From the NCBI RefSeq assembly GCF_023078275.1, contig NC_062983.1, forward strand, positions 4,209,001-4,273,000: a stretch of 64,000 bases of DNA. Direction: 5' to 3'. Of the stretch, positions 9,901 through 20,229 are shown piece by piece. The translations under genes were made by a program, and so were the position numbers. Below the pieces are notes generated by a model. It searched no databases and had not been told where the DNA came from. It saw nothing but the letters and a program-made list of their open reading frames with translations. The DNA comes from Leguminivora glycinivorella (lineage: Eukaryota > Arthropoda > Insecta > Lepidoptera > Tortricidae). Each line of letters begins with the position of its first letter. The first letter of the stretch is position 1.

Positions 9901-10342
9901 GAGTAAACCAGAGCCACCAGCCATCACAAGATCTAAAAGGTGACAATTAGATATGTTAGTGCAGCCAAGATTCTTAAAAATATCTGAACACGCACTGACG
10001 TCTTGATTAAATTTGGAATCCATAGATTTAGATTTCTGAGTATGTGGAGCTCTAGTTTAAAAAATATTTTCTACATATCAAGTGCTTCTCAAATTATCAC
10101 AAAAAATCATTTTTTACTAGAGGGCCACATGACTATTACGAACACCGATCGCGAACGATTACAAAATGAGCTTCCCTGACAAGGGTTCCCGAGGCGTCTG
10201 GGATTGCAACCGGCCGTATGCTTGTTTGTCAACAACAAAAACACTTATTATAATTAACATCTAATAATGTAAATAATAAAATGCATTAAGTACTAGCGCT
10301 CCCGACAGCTATTAAAGCGAACAAAACCAAACTTTGCTTCAT
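6801..10342 (-). CDS. Secreted protein of unknown function, six exons, 3' end missing
   Basis: Six exons join in phase on the minus strand: 10342-10294, 9867-9844, 9373-9168, 8664-8550, 8045-7884 and 6985-6801 (49+24+206+115+162+185 nt = 247 codons). Every internal junction has GT and AG. The product starts with a signal peptide (MKQSLVLFALIAVGSA), continues IWEGGFRVRFDVGDDIGGSF, and has cysteines in MYCYSDNIVCCFYD, EQACAPWMG and SSVSCDEP plus an NST glycosylation site, so it is probably secreted. I know no family with certainty. The start is the first ATG after a TATA/initiator pair, about 20 nt downstream. There is no stop codon by 6801, where a good donor (GTAAGT) follows, so at least one more exon lies to the left, possibly outside the window. 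Exon positions are strong; function is unknown. Confidence 0.85.
7019..7262 (-). mobile_element. tRNA-derived SINE (family 1), in intron 5
   Basis: A minus-strand copy of the family seen best at 20230 and 36529. It has a tRNA-like head with A box (CTGGCTCAGTCGGTAGTGAC) and B box (GGTTCGAATCC), a body with GTATATCGTCGCTTAGCA, and an end CTGTGTAAGGTGTCCCCAAT followed by TTTATT repeats. It lies between exons 5 and 6. Confidence 0.8.
7660..7852 (+). mobile_element. LINE 3' tail with (AAAT)n end, in intron 5
   Basis: The sequence ends GATTAAATAAATAAATAAAT after a T/G-rich stretch containing GTGCCTTGGTGTAAAC, typical of non-LTR 3' UTRs in this window (compare 46846 and 58640). No coding part remains. 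Confidence 0.5.
7884..8045 (-). CDS. Exon 5
   Basis: The acceptor ACTTTCAG precedes 8045 and the donor GTGAGT starts at 7883. The exon encodes EILSSHAKRNENKITENGGV through a GGGVFTEQACAPWMG segment. An NST motif is present. Confidence 0.88.
8190..8500. repeat. Dispersed repeats in intron 4, ending (GAATCT)n
   Basis: A repeat containing GCTCGACATGTTTCGCTCCG is followed by a GC-rich stretch and a LINE-like tail ending in four TGAATC units (about 8474-8500). Its family assignment is uncertain. Confidence 0.4.
8550..8664 (-). CDS. Exon 4
   Basis: The acceptor TCCTATAG precedes 8664 and the donor GTAATA starts at 8549. The exon encodes LPKDKFTPHYEDMDAVGFTN and continues to EYYTLQQYFTTE. It ends in phase 1. 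Confidence 0.88.
8925..9140 (-). pseudogene. Two decayed copies of the exon 3 end inside intron 3
   Basis: Plus-strand text at about 9017-9125 runs parallel to the exon 3 end at 9168-9290. Both carry GCATRCCAGC, then CATCATA-AAGCAACAGAC, a GTAGCAAT..ACATGGAGACA block and GACCGTC. A more decayed copy at about 8930-8992 keeps ACCAGCCAAT, CATAAAACAGAC and ACATGGAGATA. The donor of the nearer copy is GCAAG rather than GTAAG. These look like relics of local exon duplication, now intronic. Confidence 0.6.
9168..9373 (-). CDS. Exon 3
   Basis: The acceptor TTTGCAG is at 9376-9374 and the donor GTAAG starts at 9167. The 206 nt encode RFDVGDDIGGSFFYDIPRTL, then GWVSQTQPDGLPVKSVSMYC and YSDNIVCCFYDANGDVAGMQ, with three clustered cysteines. 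Decayed copies of its 3' half lie in the following intron. Confidence 0.88.
9411..9485. repeat. Two adjoining perfect hairpins in intron 2
   Basis: A 23-bp perfect inverted repeat with a 2-nt centre (9411-9458, arms starting CAGGGCAGCTTATAGG) is followed, sharing one base, by a 12-bp perfect inverted repeat (9458-9485, arm GGACATTGATGT, loop ACAT). No transposon ends were recognised. Confidence 0.75.
9844..9867 (-). CDS. Exon 2 (24-nt microexon)
   Basis: The acceptor TTTTTACAG precedes 24 nt encoding SIWEGGFR, and the donor is GTAAGC. It keeps phase 1 on both sides. It is too short for ORF scanning and was found by splice signals and phase. Confidence 0.8.
10294..10342 (-). CDS. Exon 1 (signal peptide)
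   Basis: ATG at 10342-10340. Sixteen codons encode a short positive start (MKQ) and a hydrophobic core (LVLFALIAV) ending GSA, a plausible signal-peptidase site. The donor is A|GTACTT and the exon ends in phase 1. Confidence 0.85.
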
Positions 10343-10355
10343 TTTGACCCTTCTG

Positions 10356-10395
10356 ACTGAACTGAACGAGGCTTATTTTTTATTCCTTATATATA
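10356..10395 (-). promoter_or_regulatory. Core promoter: TATA box and TCAGT initiator
   Basis: On the minus strand TATATAAG lies at about 10394-10387 and the insect-type initiator TTCAGT at 10366-10361 (a second at 10360-10356). The spacing of about 31 nt is canonical for TATA-Inr promoters. The predicted 5' UTR is only about 20 nt. Confidence 0.65.
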
Positions 10396-10859
10396 ATGAT
10401 TCATTATCTTGCAAAGTTATGAAACTTGGATTATATAATTGTAAATAACAACAGATACACTGTTCTTAGAGTTTTACTTTATTTCTTTAGGATAAGATTC
10501 AGGTTAAGGAAAAAAGTAAAAACTGTAATCTGGGCATGGATCAATTAATTTATCAATCACATGAATTTCATCTATCAAGCTTACTGTTAATAGTTAGTCG
10601 AATTGATAAACTGCATTCGATAAGACTAAATTAGATTTGTAGCACACTGATCGGTGAGACAAGATTACAGGGTGTACCAAATATTTTTTTAACGGTTAAT
10701 TCTTAGCTTGGTTTTCTTATTATTATTTTTGTTTATTAATTGTTATTAAAATACAGTGACAAACTTATATCTAACATATAGTCCCACAAAACTCTGGAAC
10801 AGAACTAGTTTGTCTGTGGAGTTTGCGGTTGGAGTTGAGAGTTGGAGTACTTATTTTAT

Positions 10860-11122
10860 TTTGAAGTGAAACATCTCATGCAACTTCAGTGTTAAACGTT
10901 TAACGCTCAGTGTTGCCAACTCCAATTTTGAAATTGGTGTTGTTGATTTTTTTGAGTTATTGAATATATAGGTTAAGTTAGTTTTCGTTTTTATTTTTAA
11001 TATGACTGTGTACACAAAAAAAAACAAAAAAATCTACAACTCCAATTTCAAAATTGGAGTTGGCAACACTGAGCATTAAACGTTTTTTAACACTGAAGTT
11101 GCATAAGATGTTTCACTTCAAA
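10860..11122. mobile_element. Foldback MITE (263 bp)
   Basis: Arms of about 80 bp pair almost completely: left TTTGAAGTGAAACATCTCAT ... CAGTGTTGCCAACTCCAATT, right the reverse complement ending GTTTCACTTCAAA. The 90-bp centre has no ORF. No clear target duplication was seen. Confidence 0.8.
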
Positions 11123-13414
11123 CTCTTTTTTGTGTTTTAATGTCAAAATAAATAATTTTGAAATACCCCTCTTTTAATTTCCACATTACGAAATTTCACT
11201 TTTTTCTCGCGAAGGGACACATTTTTTTTAGTTTTCCGCTACTGGGAAAATTTGGGTATTTCGTAACTCAAATTTGTGCGAAATGTCATTTGATAATGAC
11301 CATCCGGTTTTCGGTGCAGGAAAACTTCGAGAGGAACGTAAACTTGATAAAACGTAAAATTCGGCTATATTCTATCGGGTTATCCATTACCGCATTAGTG
11401 TCATTAAAAAAATCAGCTGTTCATAAAAATCTTAATTGCGAGCAAGTGTGTTGAAAACAGAACGAACCTATACACCTGTAACTCATTCATCAATTCTTAG
11501 GCTAGTTTATCACATTTGGCCTACTTTTCTTCGTAGATAACAGCAAATTAAATCATATTAAGGTTTTTAGGTTATCATAGTATTAACGATATTATCGTAT
11601 TAAGGTGATTTAGATTTTTCATGATAACAATTTAATTCTTTACCTACATTAATTTGTTTGATAGTTACAAGTCGAAATTATGTTTATCTTCTCATCAGAA
11701 ATTACATAATCAATTGTAGTGTAACTCCCAAAACGATCTGCATTTACACTACAAACTGGAATGTATTCCCAAACTGGATAGGCAGAGCACATGAAACTGC
11801 TCAAGTTTCGGTGCTACTCTTGGCAATTAAGGGGTTGAAAGTAATCAAAATTATTTAAAAATTATGGAGGGTAGATCGCGCGCGGTGTACACAACTTTGA
11901 TATCTACCCGTCTTCTTCAGTTTTCCGTGATCATGATGCATGCAACTGCGTTGAAATATCGGGAGCTCGTCAAATATCAAAAACGTAATCACGGTCTATA
12001 ACCCGGTCAATATAAGTTTAATGAAAATGACCGTGAATCATTAAAAACTCTCAAAAATTGTGGCAAGTTACCAACACATAATGATAGTATAACTAGGTAC
12101 ATTATCATATTCCACCTTGAGCTGCAAATAAGATATTTCTATATAATTTATTCATGCCGCGCTCGGGCGTAGACAAAATTACATCACATAATGAAGCCAA
12201 AAATTTGAACATGTTACATAAAACCTCGTTTGATGTCACAACTCACAACCACATGCTCCTAGTTTAACCTTAACAAAAAACCTTTTACTGCCATGACGTC
12301 ATAAAAACGTGATGCGTCACTTGTATTTGCATAACTTTTTTTAATATCAATCTTATGGCCCAGGTTTTAAGGGCCGTAATAAAACAAGATGCCTCTCAAG
12401 CCTCGGGCAGTCTTATATTAAAACTCTTTGTGCACCTGAGCGTTAAAAGGACATAAGTGCTTCTAATTTTCTTGTAAAATGTGTTTTTTTGGTGAAAGCG
12501 TCTTTATTAAACGTGTATACCTTTTTTAAAGGTTTTTTTGACGATTTTTTTACACAACGTGCACTTTAATCTCCGCGGGTCGTATATTTTATGAACCTCA
12601 ATATGCCTTTAAAATAGAATATTTTCCTATACTTAAAATAAAATACTTTATGCAGTGCACGAAATTAAGCACCACATAATTAGAAGAAATATACGGACAG
12701 TAGTTATGTTTAAACATCTATTTAATGAGTCAAAGAGAAAGATATGAAGTAAATGTATTGACCGTGATGTCACTCCCCAAGTCCCCAGATCATATATCAT
12801 GTTAGCAAATCGTTTTGACAGTTCTTAAAAAGAAGCTGATTTGACTAGTAGGAAACTATCCTATTCGTTATTAGAAAATGTCAATAAGTGTCACCGTAAG
12901 AATCTCATAAGGGTAGATACGCCCTCAAGCAAATTGGGTTAGCTACGATAGACTTATGAAGCGTAAGCGATTTTGACGTTGGCTAGGTACTCTGGTACCA
13001 AAGTAGGTACTTGAAACAAAACATCCAAACATCCCACGTCTAATCCCATTGCCCTCCAACGCCTTTACAAATCCAAACCTCCATTCAAAAAGATCCTATG
13101 TCCTTCAAATTGAAAAGGCATTTACGCCCTTTCTCTTCCGTACACCTACTGAATTATATAAGCCTTCACTTAAACCGGTGAAAAATCCGACGTGAAACCG
13201 ACGTGAAATCACGTTTGGTTCGTGTTTCGTAGGACAATCCAATCGGCGTAAAATTCGCGGGCCCCTAGAGACGTTGCTATGGCAACGGGCTGCGTATAAG
13301 AGTAGGGTTACCAGTTGGGTGAAAAAGGTTCTGGCAAATTATTTCATGCGAAATGTAATAATTTGGCATCTTTTATTATTATTTTTTGAATATATTATAT
13401 AAATAAATATTATA
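11123..13414. other. Intergenic, dispersed repeat fragments, no gene supported
   Basis: Contains a fragment of the CACGCCTGTATCCC family (about 11765-11845) and a repeat with GAGGGTAGATCGCGCGCGGT (about 11867-12060). Near 12870-13010 a segment has GATTTTGACGTTGGCTAG, also seen near 35165. The 98-residue plus ORF at 11158-11454 has no recognisable domain and starts right beside the foldback element. Confidence 0.5.
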
Positions 13415-13538
13415 GGACATTCTTGCACAGATTGACTGACCCCAAGGTAAGCTTAAGAAGGCTTGTATTGTGGGTACTCAGACAACGATATATATATTAT
13501 ACAAATACTTATATACATAGGAAATGTCCATGACTCCA
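13415..13538 (-). mobile_element. SINE family 1, 3' part only
   Basis: Matches the body and end of the family (GTACTCAGACAACGATATAT, TATACATAGGAAATGTCCAT). The tRNA-like head is absent. Confidence 0.55.
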
Positions 13539-13744
13539 GAAGAAATCTCGGCTTAAGTAAAAACCACCATGCTTATCTGTCCAAAACCGTTTTTGTTTAG
13601 TCAACGGCGCTGGCTTCGCTAAGGATTTTTGTTTTATGAGTTAGGAGTTATATGAGTTATGAGCTGATACGTTCCCTCTTGTTTTGTGATCACGGTTTGG
13701 AGGTGCGTTGCCAACCTCTAAAATCTTCTCTCTTCTTATAGGTC

Positions 13745-14225
13745 TTATAGTAGAGATGGGCCGAATACGGACTTTGCCGAATACGAATATTAGGCCGAAC
13801 ACTCGGTTCAGCTGTTACCGAACCGTTTTTCATTCATTCAACATTCGGCCGAATATTCGGTTCCGCCATATTTTAAATCCTTAGAGTTTAAAACTTTTCA
13901 ATGATTGGTTAGTAATGAGTACTAAGGCTCTTAATGTTCCTATAATTTGCTGCATAACAAAATTTTGGTTTTTGTATGTTAAGCTACGTTATTTTACTTT
14001 TTTACATAATTAATTAATTATTTTAGGTATATATATTTTAACGCATATTTAAATCCCTTTGGTGGTTCCGTAGAATCCTAAAATAGGATGTCATTATCCG
14101 ATGAATTACGAAACAACTTACGCTATTTATTTCCTTTGTTTATTCGGTAAATATTCGGCAATATAACCGAACTATTCGGCCGAATACGAACATTGAAAAA
14201 CTTGCCGAATATGCCGAATACCGTT
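13745..14225. mobile_element. Repeat with clustered CCGAATA/TATTCGG motifs
   Basis: Starts near AGAGATGGGCCGAATACGG. TATTCGGC/GCCGAATA variants cluster in both orientations in the outer about 130 bp at each end, and the centre is AT-rich without an ORF. Motif-rich ends suggest a non-autonomous DNA transposon, perhaps hAT-like given the AGAGATGGGC start. The exact right end is unknown. Confidence 0.5.
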
Positions 14226-14492
14226 AAATAATAAGCCAACGTTAATATATTTTTTGCTATAAAATGAACTTTACATAAACAAATATGTCCATAAATATTT
14301 CCTAATTTTGAACAAAGGGGCTATGAAAGGAATATTTGATATTATCACATTTAGGAAATAATATTATAAATCATCGGCAACCCTAATCGTTGAAAAGGGG
14401 TCACAAAACACAAAGTTATCTCGTAAATTTTCAGACAGGTCGATGTAATTTTGTGGGGAGGTCCGATATTGTCTTAAAATTTAAGAATAAAA

Positions 14493-14594
14493 TTAACAGC
14501 CACAGACAGACACACACACACAGACAGACAAATAGATACAGACAGACACGTCAAACTTATAACGCACCTTTGTTTTTGCGTCGGGGGTTAAAAA
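14493..14594 (+). repeat. CAGACA-rich retroelement tail
   Basis: ACAGACAGACACACACACAC and GACACGTCAAACTTATAACG, then GTCGGGGGTTAAAAA. Same family as 2550. It directly abuts the next repeat. Confidence 0.6.
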
Positions 14595-14602
14595 CAGAGT
14601 AC

Positions 14603-14838
14603 TGTTATACCACAGTATAATAAAGAGTACTATCGTACAGTATGGCCACTCCCGCTCCCCGCTGAAAGTGGCGCCCACCCCCTCTCGGTTATCTCACAGT
14701 TACCGCCTGTCAAAAACGCGAACAGTCGACCTGTCATATCTCACTCATACAAGCATGGTACGCGTTCACCTACACGAGCTTAGAATGTGTGCTAGGAACG
14801 CGCCTCTTTCATATATTTGATCGCCAGTGTCCGAGATG
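14603..14838 (+). repeat. Dispersed 235-bp repeat (GTGGCCACTC / CGCCAGTGTCCGAG family)
   Basis: Runs from AGTACTGTTATACCACAG and GTATGGCCACTCCCGCTCCC to TTTGATCGCCAGTGTCCGAG. Other copies lie at 4056, 26139, 61578 (plus) and 34291, 55389 (minus). There are no terminal repeats and no ORF. Confidence 0.75.
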
Positions 14839-15244
14839 TGGTTATACACTTGATTAAGGTACAGCGGGAGAAATCTCGCCTGGGGGGCAAATGTAACTGG
14901 TCAATTTTTTCCATGTTTTACAATGTTTGCATTATCAAATAGAGTGTCCACCGGTTATATATGGTAGGCGTGTTCAGTGGATACATGTAGAACTCAACAT
15001 CAAAGTGCAGTAATGGCAAAATGGATCAGTTACTGTGTTATAATCTTCTCTGTGTGCCTTATTTCTTCGAGACGTGATCCACATTTTTCCTCCACCATCC
15101 GGGACAAGTGATAGTGACAGCTGTCATATATTTTGTATCTTACGTTTGTCGCTTAAGTCAGGATAAGTATATCGTCTGGATATTATTTATTTATTCGTAT
15201 GGCATACATGTTAGAAAATAGAAACATAGAACGTGAAATTTTTC
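14839..15244. other. No gene seen
   Basis: Non-coding by inspection; 15170-15240 may be the 3' UTR of the LINE fragment that reads leftward from 15500. Confidence 0.4.
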
Positions 15245-15500
15245 TTAAATATCTAGACTAAGAGCAGTCAGCCATTTCGTGGCTTCGTCGCACAGGGTGA
15301 TCAGGTCATCGGGAGGGCCGGCATAGCGTGTTATAGGGCAGTCTTGAACTATGTGCTGGATGGTTTGGGCTTCCGCACCGCAATCGCAGGCTGGAGAATC
15401 CACCCACCCACAGCGGTGTTTGTAATAGGCGCATCGACCGAAATGGATATAAAATGCGGCTTTGCTCGTGTTATTACGAAAATTGTGGAATGGTCAAACC
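15245..15500 (-). pseudogene. LINE ORF2 C-terminal fragment
   Basis: The minus frame reads FRNNTSKAAFYIHFGRCAYY, then CGWVDSPACDCGAEAQTIQH, then IVQDCPITRYAGPPDDLITL and a stop TAA at 15247-15245 after ALSLDI. The CDCG...QTxxHIVxDC pattern is the zinc-knuckle-like C terminus of Jockey/CR1-type non-LTR elements. The reading frame is intact, but only about 80 residues remain. Confidence 0.7.
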
Positions 15501-15515
15501 AAACTTCCACCGCAT

Positions 15516-15735
15516 CATAATCATGCTCCTTGCGTTATCCCGGAATTTGCTACGGCTACGGGAGCCTGGGGTCCGCTTTGACAACTAATCCCAAGATTTG
15601 CCGTAGGCACTAGTTTTCACGAAAGCGACTGCCACCTGACCTTCTAACCCGAAGGGTAAACTAGACCTTATTGGAATTAGTCCGGTTTCCGCATGATGTT
15701 TTCCTTCATCTAAAAGCGACTGGCAAATATCAAAT
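15516..15735 (-). mobile_element. SINE family 2, left half of a split copy
   Basis: Starts at the SINE 3' end (CTCCTTGCGTTATCCCGG) and runs to GGCAAATATCAAAT, where the 3.3-kb element interrupts it. It resumes at 19039 with AAATCACATTTCGC. The uninterrupted copy at 21219 shows the same order. Confidence 0.85.
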
Positions 15736-18700
15736 CGCTCCTTGAAAAACATAGTGACACTATCCAAAAAACATAGGTTTTTAGTTAACAACGCCATCTA
15801 GGTCGCGCGTTCATAACGAACGCAATGCAAAGACACCTATCGATTTAGCTCGCTTAGAAGCGACAGGGGGCGCTAATGTCACTATGGCGAATAGTGGGAA
15901 TAGACGCGTGGCGGACGGGAACAATGTCATGTTTGCATTAATGTCCTGGACGCCGATCAAAATGTAGTGAACTCTAAGACGAAAGTTGTCATTTTGTGTT
16001 TAGTGACGGTGTTCCGCCAGATTGAATGGTAAGTATGACAATTTTCTTATGGAACATTGTATCAATCCTTAAAGTGTCACTTTGAACTTGTAAAAACTAT
16101 TCAATATTGAGTTTCATTTTAAAGTAACAGTGTCATTTTTGCTATAATGACACTAATACTTTAACAATTCTAAACGTTTTGAGATAGGTATAGTGACACT
16201 GTGCACGTAATGACGGTTTGGCTTTAAACTATTAGGCTTAATGCAGGTTAAAAATAAAGTTGTACTGTACTTTTACTTAAAATGACGTTATGGTCTTAAC
16301 TCGCTAAAAAGAATTTGCATGAATGAATCGTCATTATCTGTTTAGTGTCATTTTTGATTGTATGAATTACCATAATTACGCTTGTAAAGAAATGGAATAC
16401 CGCTGTTATGAGTTTAAAGCCACTTTAACTGGTAATGGTAGCTTTAAGCGCGTTGACTGATTATTGTCACTTTAAGTTTTATGTCATGCTTTGCGGTAAT
16501 TAAAATTACAAAACAGTTAATGATGAATTACCTTCTAGACATATTACGTTTAATACCATTGTTCCATTTAAGTTTAACACATAAACCTACACAATTTTGA
16601 TGAAATTCTATGAAAAAGACATTTTACTCTATTTTTTTGTAAAATACCTATAAACAGCGCTAATAAAAATGAAGGTTATTTTTTGTATAATTATTTTTTA
16701 CGAAGTAATTGCTATTTTTGTGATCTACAAGACACAATTACTAATATACCTATACAATATAAAAACTATGATTGCTAGTGGATAAATTTCTTGTGCATTA
16801 ATATAACTAAATTATTAGCCATAAATAAGTATATTTGTTTGTTACAGTAAAAAATGGCTCAACGATATTCAAGGCTCAAAAATTCAAAGCAATCATCAAT
16901 AGTATAAACACACCAGCATCTACAGATCACCTATTTGCTACATCGCCACGAGCATGCACATTTCAAGCGGCCGACTAAACTTCGCATAAGTTAGGGTATA
17001 CCACGTCGTCAAAAAAAAATCGCACCTCGCGCAAAATCGTTTCAAGCAAAAATATCTCTAATCTTATTGACTGTAATCTATCAATATTTGTATCATTTCA
17101 AAGTACAATTAAAGCCCTTTAAGAAAAAAAAAGTTGTACAACTTTCTTAAAAACAATAATCGCCAATCCGCCGTGGTTTAAAACAAAAGGTATTGATGCG
17201 ATTTTAATGGGACTCTAGGTGTGCTACCCCAGACGGTTTTAGAAGGAGCTGAAAAGGTGTCATGTGGATCTTTTGCACTCCAAAAGTCACCGAGGACGAA
17301 CGCCTGCAGAAAAAAAGCCTTGAAGGCAATAGGGGTAAAACACCAGAAAAAGCAGCTCAAGTGGTGGTACTGCTCCTAAACGGACTACGGCAGTAGCAAG
17401 TTGCTGAACGCCTAAGCATAATCCGTTTCCGGGTGCGACGAGTCTTGTTGTGGTTTCTGGAGACCAGTAGCTACATCAGGAGGCCAGGATCTGAGAGAAG
17501 ACGCTGCACCACCGCTAGAGACGACCGGTACATTGTATCTGCCTCTTTGCGGAACCGCTTTCTTATCGCTCCTGAGCTGCAGATACTGCTTAGAACAGCT
17601 CGAATAACTGTAGTGAGTGTCTCCATGATCAGAAGAAGATTGAGGGAGAAGAAAATGTTACCCCGAAGAGCTGACAGAGGCTACCAATTGAAGCCAGAGC
17701 CAATACCTCAATCGAATTGCTATAAGGCTTAAGGATTGGACGTTGCAGCAATAGAGGAAAGTTTTGTTCCCCAACGAGACGAAGGAGATCATTTACACCA
17801 TCTATAGACGCAAAAGGGTGTACAGGAGTCAAGGAGAGCAGTTTACACCAGTCTTCACCGAAGAAACAGTCAGTTACGGGAGCGGCTCGTGCATGTTCTG
17901 GGGCGGCATTTCTATCGACGGCAAAACGGATCCTTAACTGCAGGCAGTTACATTATGGAGATCTTAGAAGAACGTATGGTCTCGTACGCTGAGTTTTTTG
18001 GACCTGATTTCCAATTCATGCACGTCTACGCCCGTTGCCATACTGCCTTGATAGTGCGGGACTCCCTGATGCATGACGTCGGAATGCACCGTAATGGAGT
18101 GGCCAGCAACAAGCCCTGACCTGAACCCCATCGAACATCTCTGGGATGAGTTAAAACGGCTTGTTTGGTCACGGGATCCTGTTCCAGCCACCCTCAACGA
18201 GCTGGAAGCCGTAGTTATTGAGGAATGGGAAAATATTCCTCAAAAACTGATCGTAACACTGATCAGGTCCATAACTGATCGCATGGAAGCTACAGGAAGG
18301 GCCAGAGGGAGGAACACTGGGTTTTAAGGTTAATTATAAGTCATTTTTTTCGATATTTGTTGATTTTATTACGTTTGTTTTTTTTTTTTAATTTTAACCT
18401 GAATGCACTTTGGTTACTTTTTCCTGACAATTTTAATTTTTTGTATAAAATGTCATGAATTTTATGGATATCAAAATAAATGTTTTATTACTAACGCAAA
18501 TGTAAAGACTGAAAGTGATTTGTGTTTCTAATATATTTTTAGTTATATTTTATTGTTTAAGAGGGCAAGCCAGGAGTGTTTACACTAGTTTTTAAGGGCA
18601 GTAATGCTAAATAGATACAGGGTTTGAGACCGAATGTCATTTAATTCAATAAATTTTAATGTATATACATAAAAGGAGGTTTGATTGCTAATTATTCATT

Positions 18701-19038
18701 GAAATAAAAGGTAAATTTCATAAAAAAATGGCTATAGTGTCATTTTTCCACAAAGTAAAACGAAAATATAAAATTGTCATGTGTCCCTAAACAAAAATAA
18801 ATGGAAAAGTGTCACTACCATTTTGTTTAAGCTTAATTATCTTAGAAACAAAATAAAAAAAATACAATTTACTATTATATCTATCAGGTTTAGTCACAAA
18901 ACTAACAAGATCTGCCAAAAAATTACAAGTTTGTTGTAAAAATGGCAATTTTTGACAATTCAAAAATTTCGAAACTTTAAACCACTGTACCCAAAAAAGA
19001 CGTTTTTCATTTAATGACACTATGTTTTTCAAGGAGCG
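15736..19038. mobile_element. 3.3-kb terminal-inverted-repeat DNA element
   Basis: Perfect 21-bp terminal repeats (CGCTCCTTGAAAAACATAGTG) are followed by AC/TC and further similarity. It is inserted in a SINE with AAAT on both sides (15732-15735, 19039-19042). Nine exact AGTGTCA/TGACACT motifs lie in the outer about 620 bp on the left and 310 bp on the right and none in the middle, suggesting transposase-binding repeats. The only protein trace is a Tc1-type transposase (17332-18327), which may be a later nested insertion, since a 4-bp AAAT target does not fit Tc1. I could not assign a superfamily. Confidence 0.75.
17332..18327 (+). pseudogene. Tc1-type transposase, inactivated
   Basis: The frames give the order expected for Tc1 family transposases. 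First, helix-turn-helix text: KTPEKAAQVVVLLLNGLRQ, in-frame stop at 17394, then VAERLSII. Next RRPGSERRRCTTARDDRYIV, SLRNRF, and MFWGGISIDGKT near 17895. Last, SPDLNPIEHLWDELKRLVW with EWENIPQKLI. The conserved block around the second catalytic Asp (usually DNA..H) reads MHVYARCHTA here, so the Asp is lost. There are at least one stop and several frame shifts, one near 18090 between LMHDVGM and TVMEWPATSP. The DLNPIEH Glu remains. It cannot be active. Confidence 0.85.
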
Positions 19039-19153
19039 AAATCACATTTCGCACATAAATTCCTACAAACTCATTAGTGCGAGCCGGGGTTCGAACCCGC
19101 GATCCCCGGAACAAAAGTCGCACCTACTTACCGCTAGGCTACCAGCGCTTTAA
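19039..19153 (-). mobile_element. SINE family 2, right half of the split copy
   Basis: Carries GTGCGAGCCGGGGTTCGAAC (B box, minus strand) and ACCGCTAGGCTACCAGCGC (tRNA-like head). It follows an AAAT duplicated with 15732-15735. Confidence 0.85.
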
Positions 19154-20229
19154 CTTTCACCCCTCATATTTTATTTATTTTTCTTATTATAAATGGAATT
19201 AATAAAAAAAAAACAAAGTAATTTATTCAGTAAATAGGCCATAGGGGCACTTTTACACGTCACATATATATGTACAAATTTAGAAAAGATTTAAATTAAA
19301 ATTACTCAAAGGCAAAGACGTGGCCTACGATGTAGTGAGCTCGCCCCCAAGATGCCTAGATTTGAAGGTGGGTTATATGAGCCCCATTTTAGGGAAGTGG
19401 TAAACTTTGCCCCTCTTCTAATCTTCAAAATGTGTATCCATTTCCCTTAGAATATTGTATAAACAGCTTGTCGTTATAAAGTTTGAACTAATTTAGATAT
19501 GCATTGTTTAATGAATATTCAAAGACTATTAAGGTCATTGGGGTTAATTGCAAATGGAAAGAGAAACATGGTTTGACCTAGTTTTTATGGGTGAAAATGA
19601 ATAACTAGAATAATGGTTTCGTTTTTCCATTTTGAGGGTGGCATCCTAATGAATAGGTAATAAAAAAAATTGCCGTACCTAGATTTACCTGTACCTTAGA
19701 TAGAATAGATTTCAGGAGCTATATTGTTATTAGTTATTTCGCAAGTGAACTGCTAAACTCCATTTGTAACTGTTTATTTTGTAAATTCTATAGGATTCTT
19801 GTAACTCTTGTGTTCGTAGTATGCATGTGAGTTAAGTTATAGCTAATCTAGTACTATAAGTTTACCTGTTTCACCTTATTATTCATATTCATATATTCAT
19901 ATTCATATAATTTATTGCATTCATGTTCATTAATTAAGATAAGTACTTCATTACGAAAGAGCGGTGTCTCTTATCACAAGTATCTTCAGATACTTAAAAA
20001 GAGACATCTACCCTGATACTGTAATCAGTTTATATGCTAAAGAATAAAAAATATTTTTATTTTTTTATTTTTTTTTATTAGTAATTTTAATACCTACGTA
20101 AAATTGTATGCTATAAATTTATAAAAAAAAATTATCAGTGCATACGAGGGGTTAAGTTTGATTGTTGTTGGTGTTTTGGAGGCATATTACATACAATACA
20201 CTCTCTCATACATATATCCAGACATAAAA
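19154..20229. other. Intergenic with a LINE-like 3' tail
   Basis: The part near 19890-20060 (CATATTCATATATTCATATT, then GAGACATCTACCCTGATACT and TAAAGAATAAAAAATA) resembles a CR1/Jockey 3' UTR. Nothing recognisable precedes it. Confidence 0.4.

Noticed and set aside
11158..11454. 98-codon ORF next to the foldback element
   Set aside because: No domain, signal or splice evidence; AT-rich composition and phenylalanine/lysine-rich content fit a random open frame.
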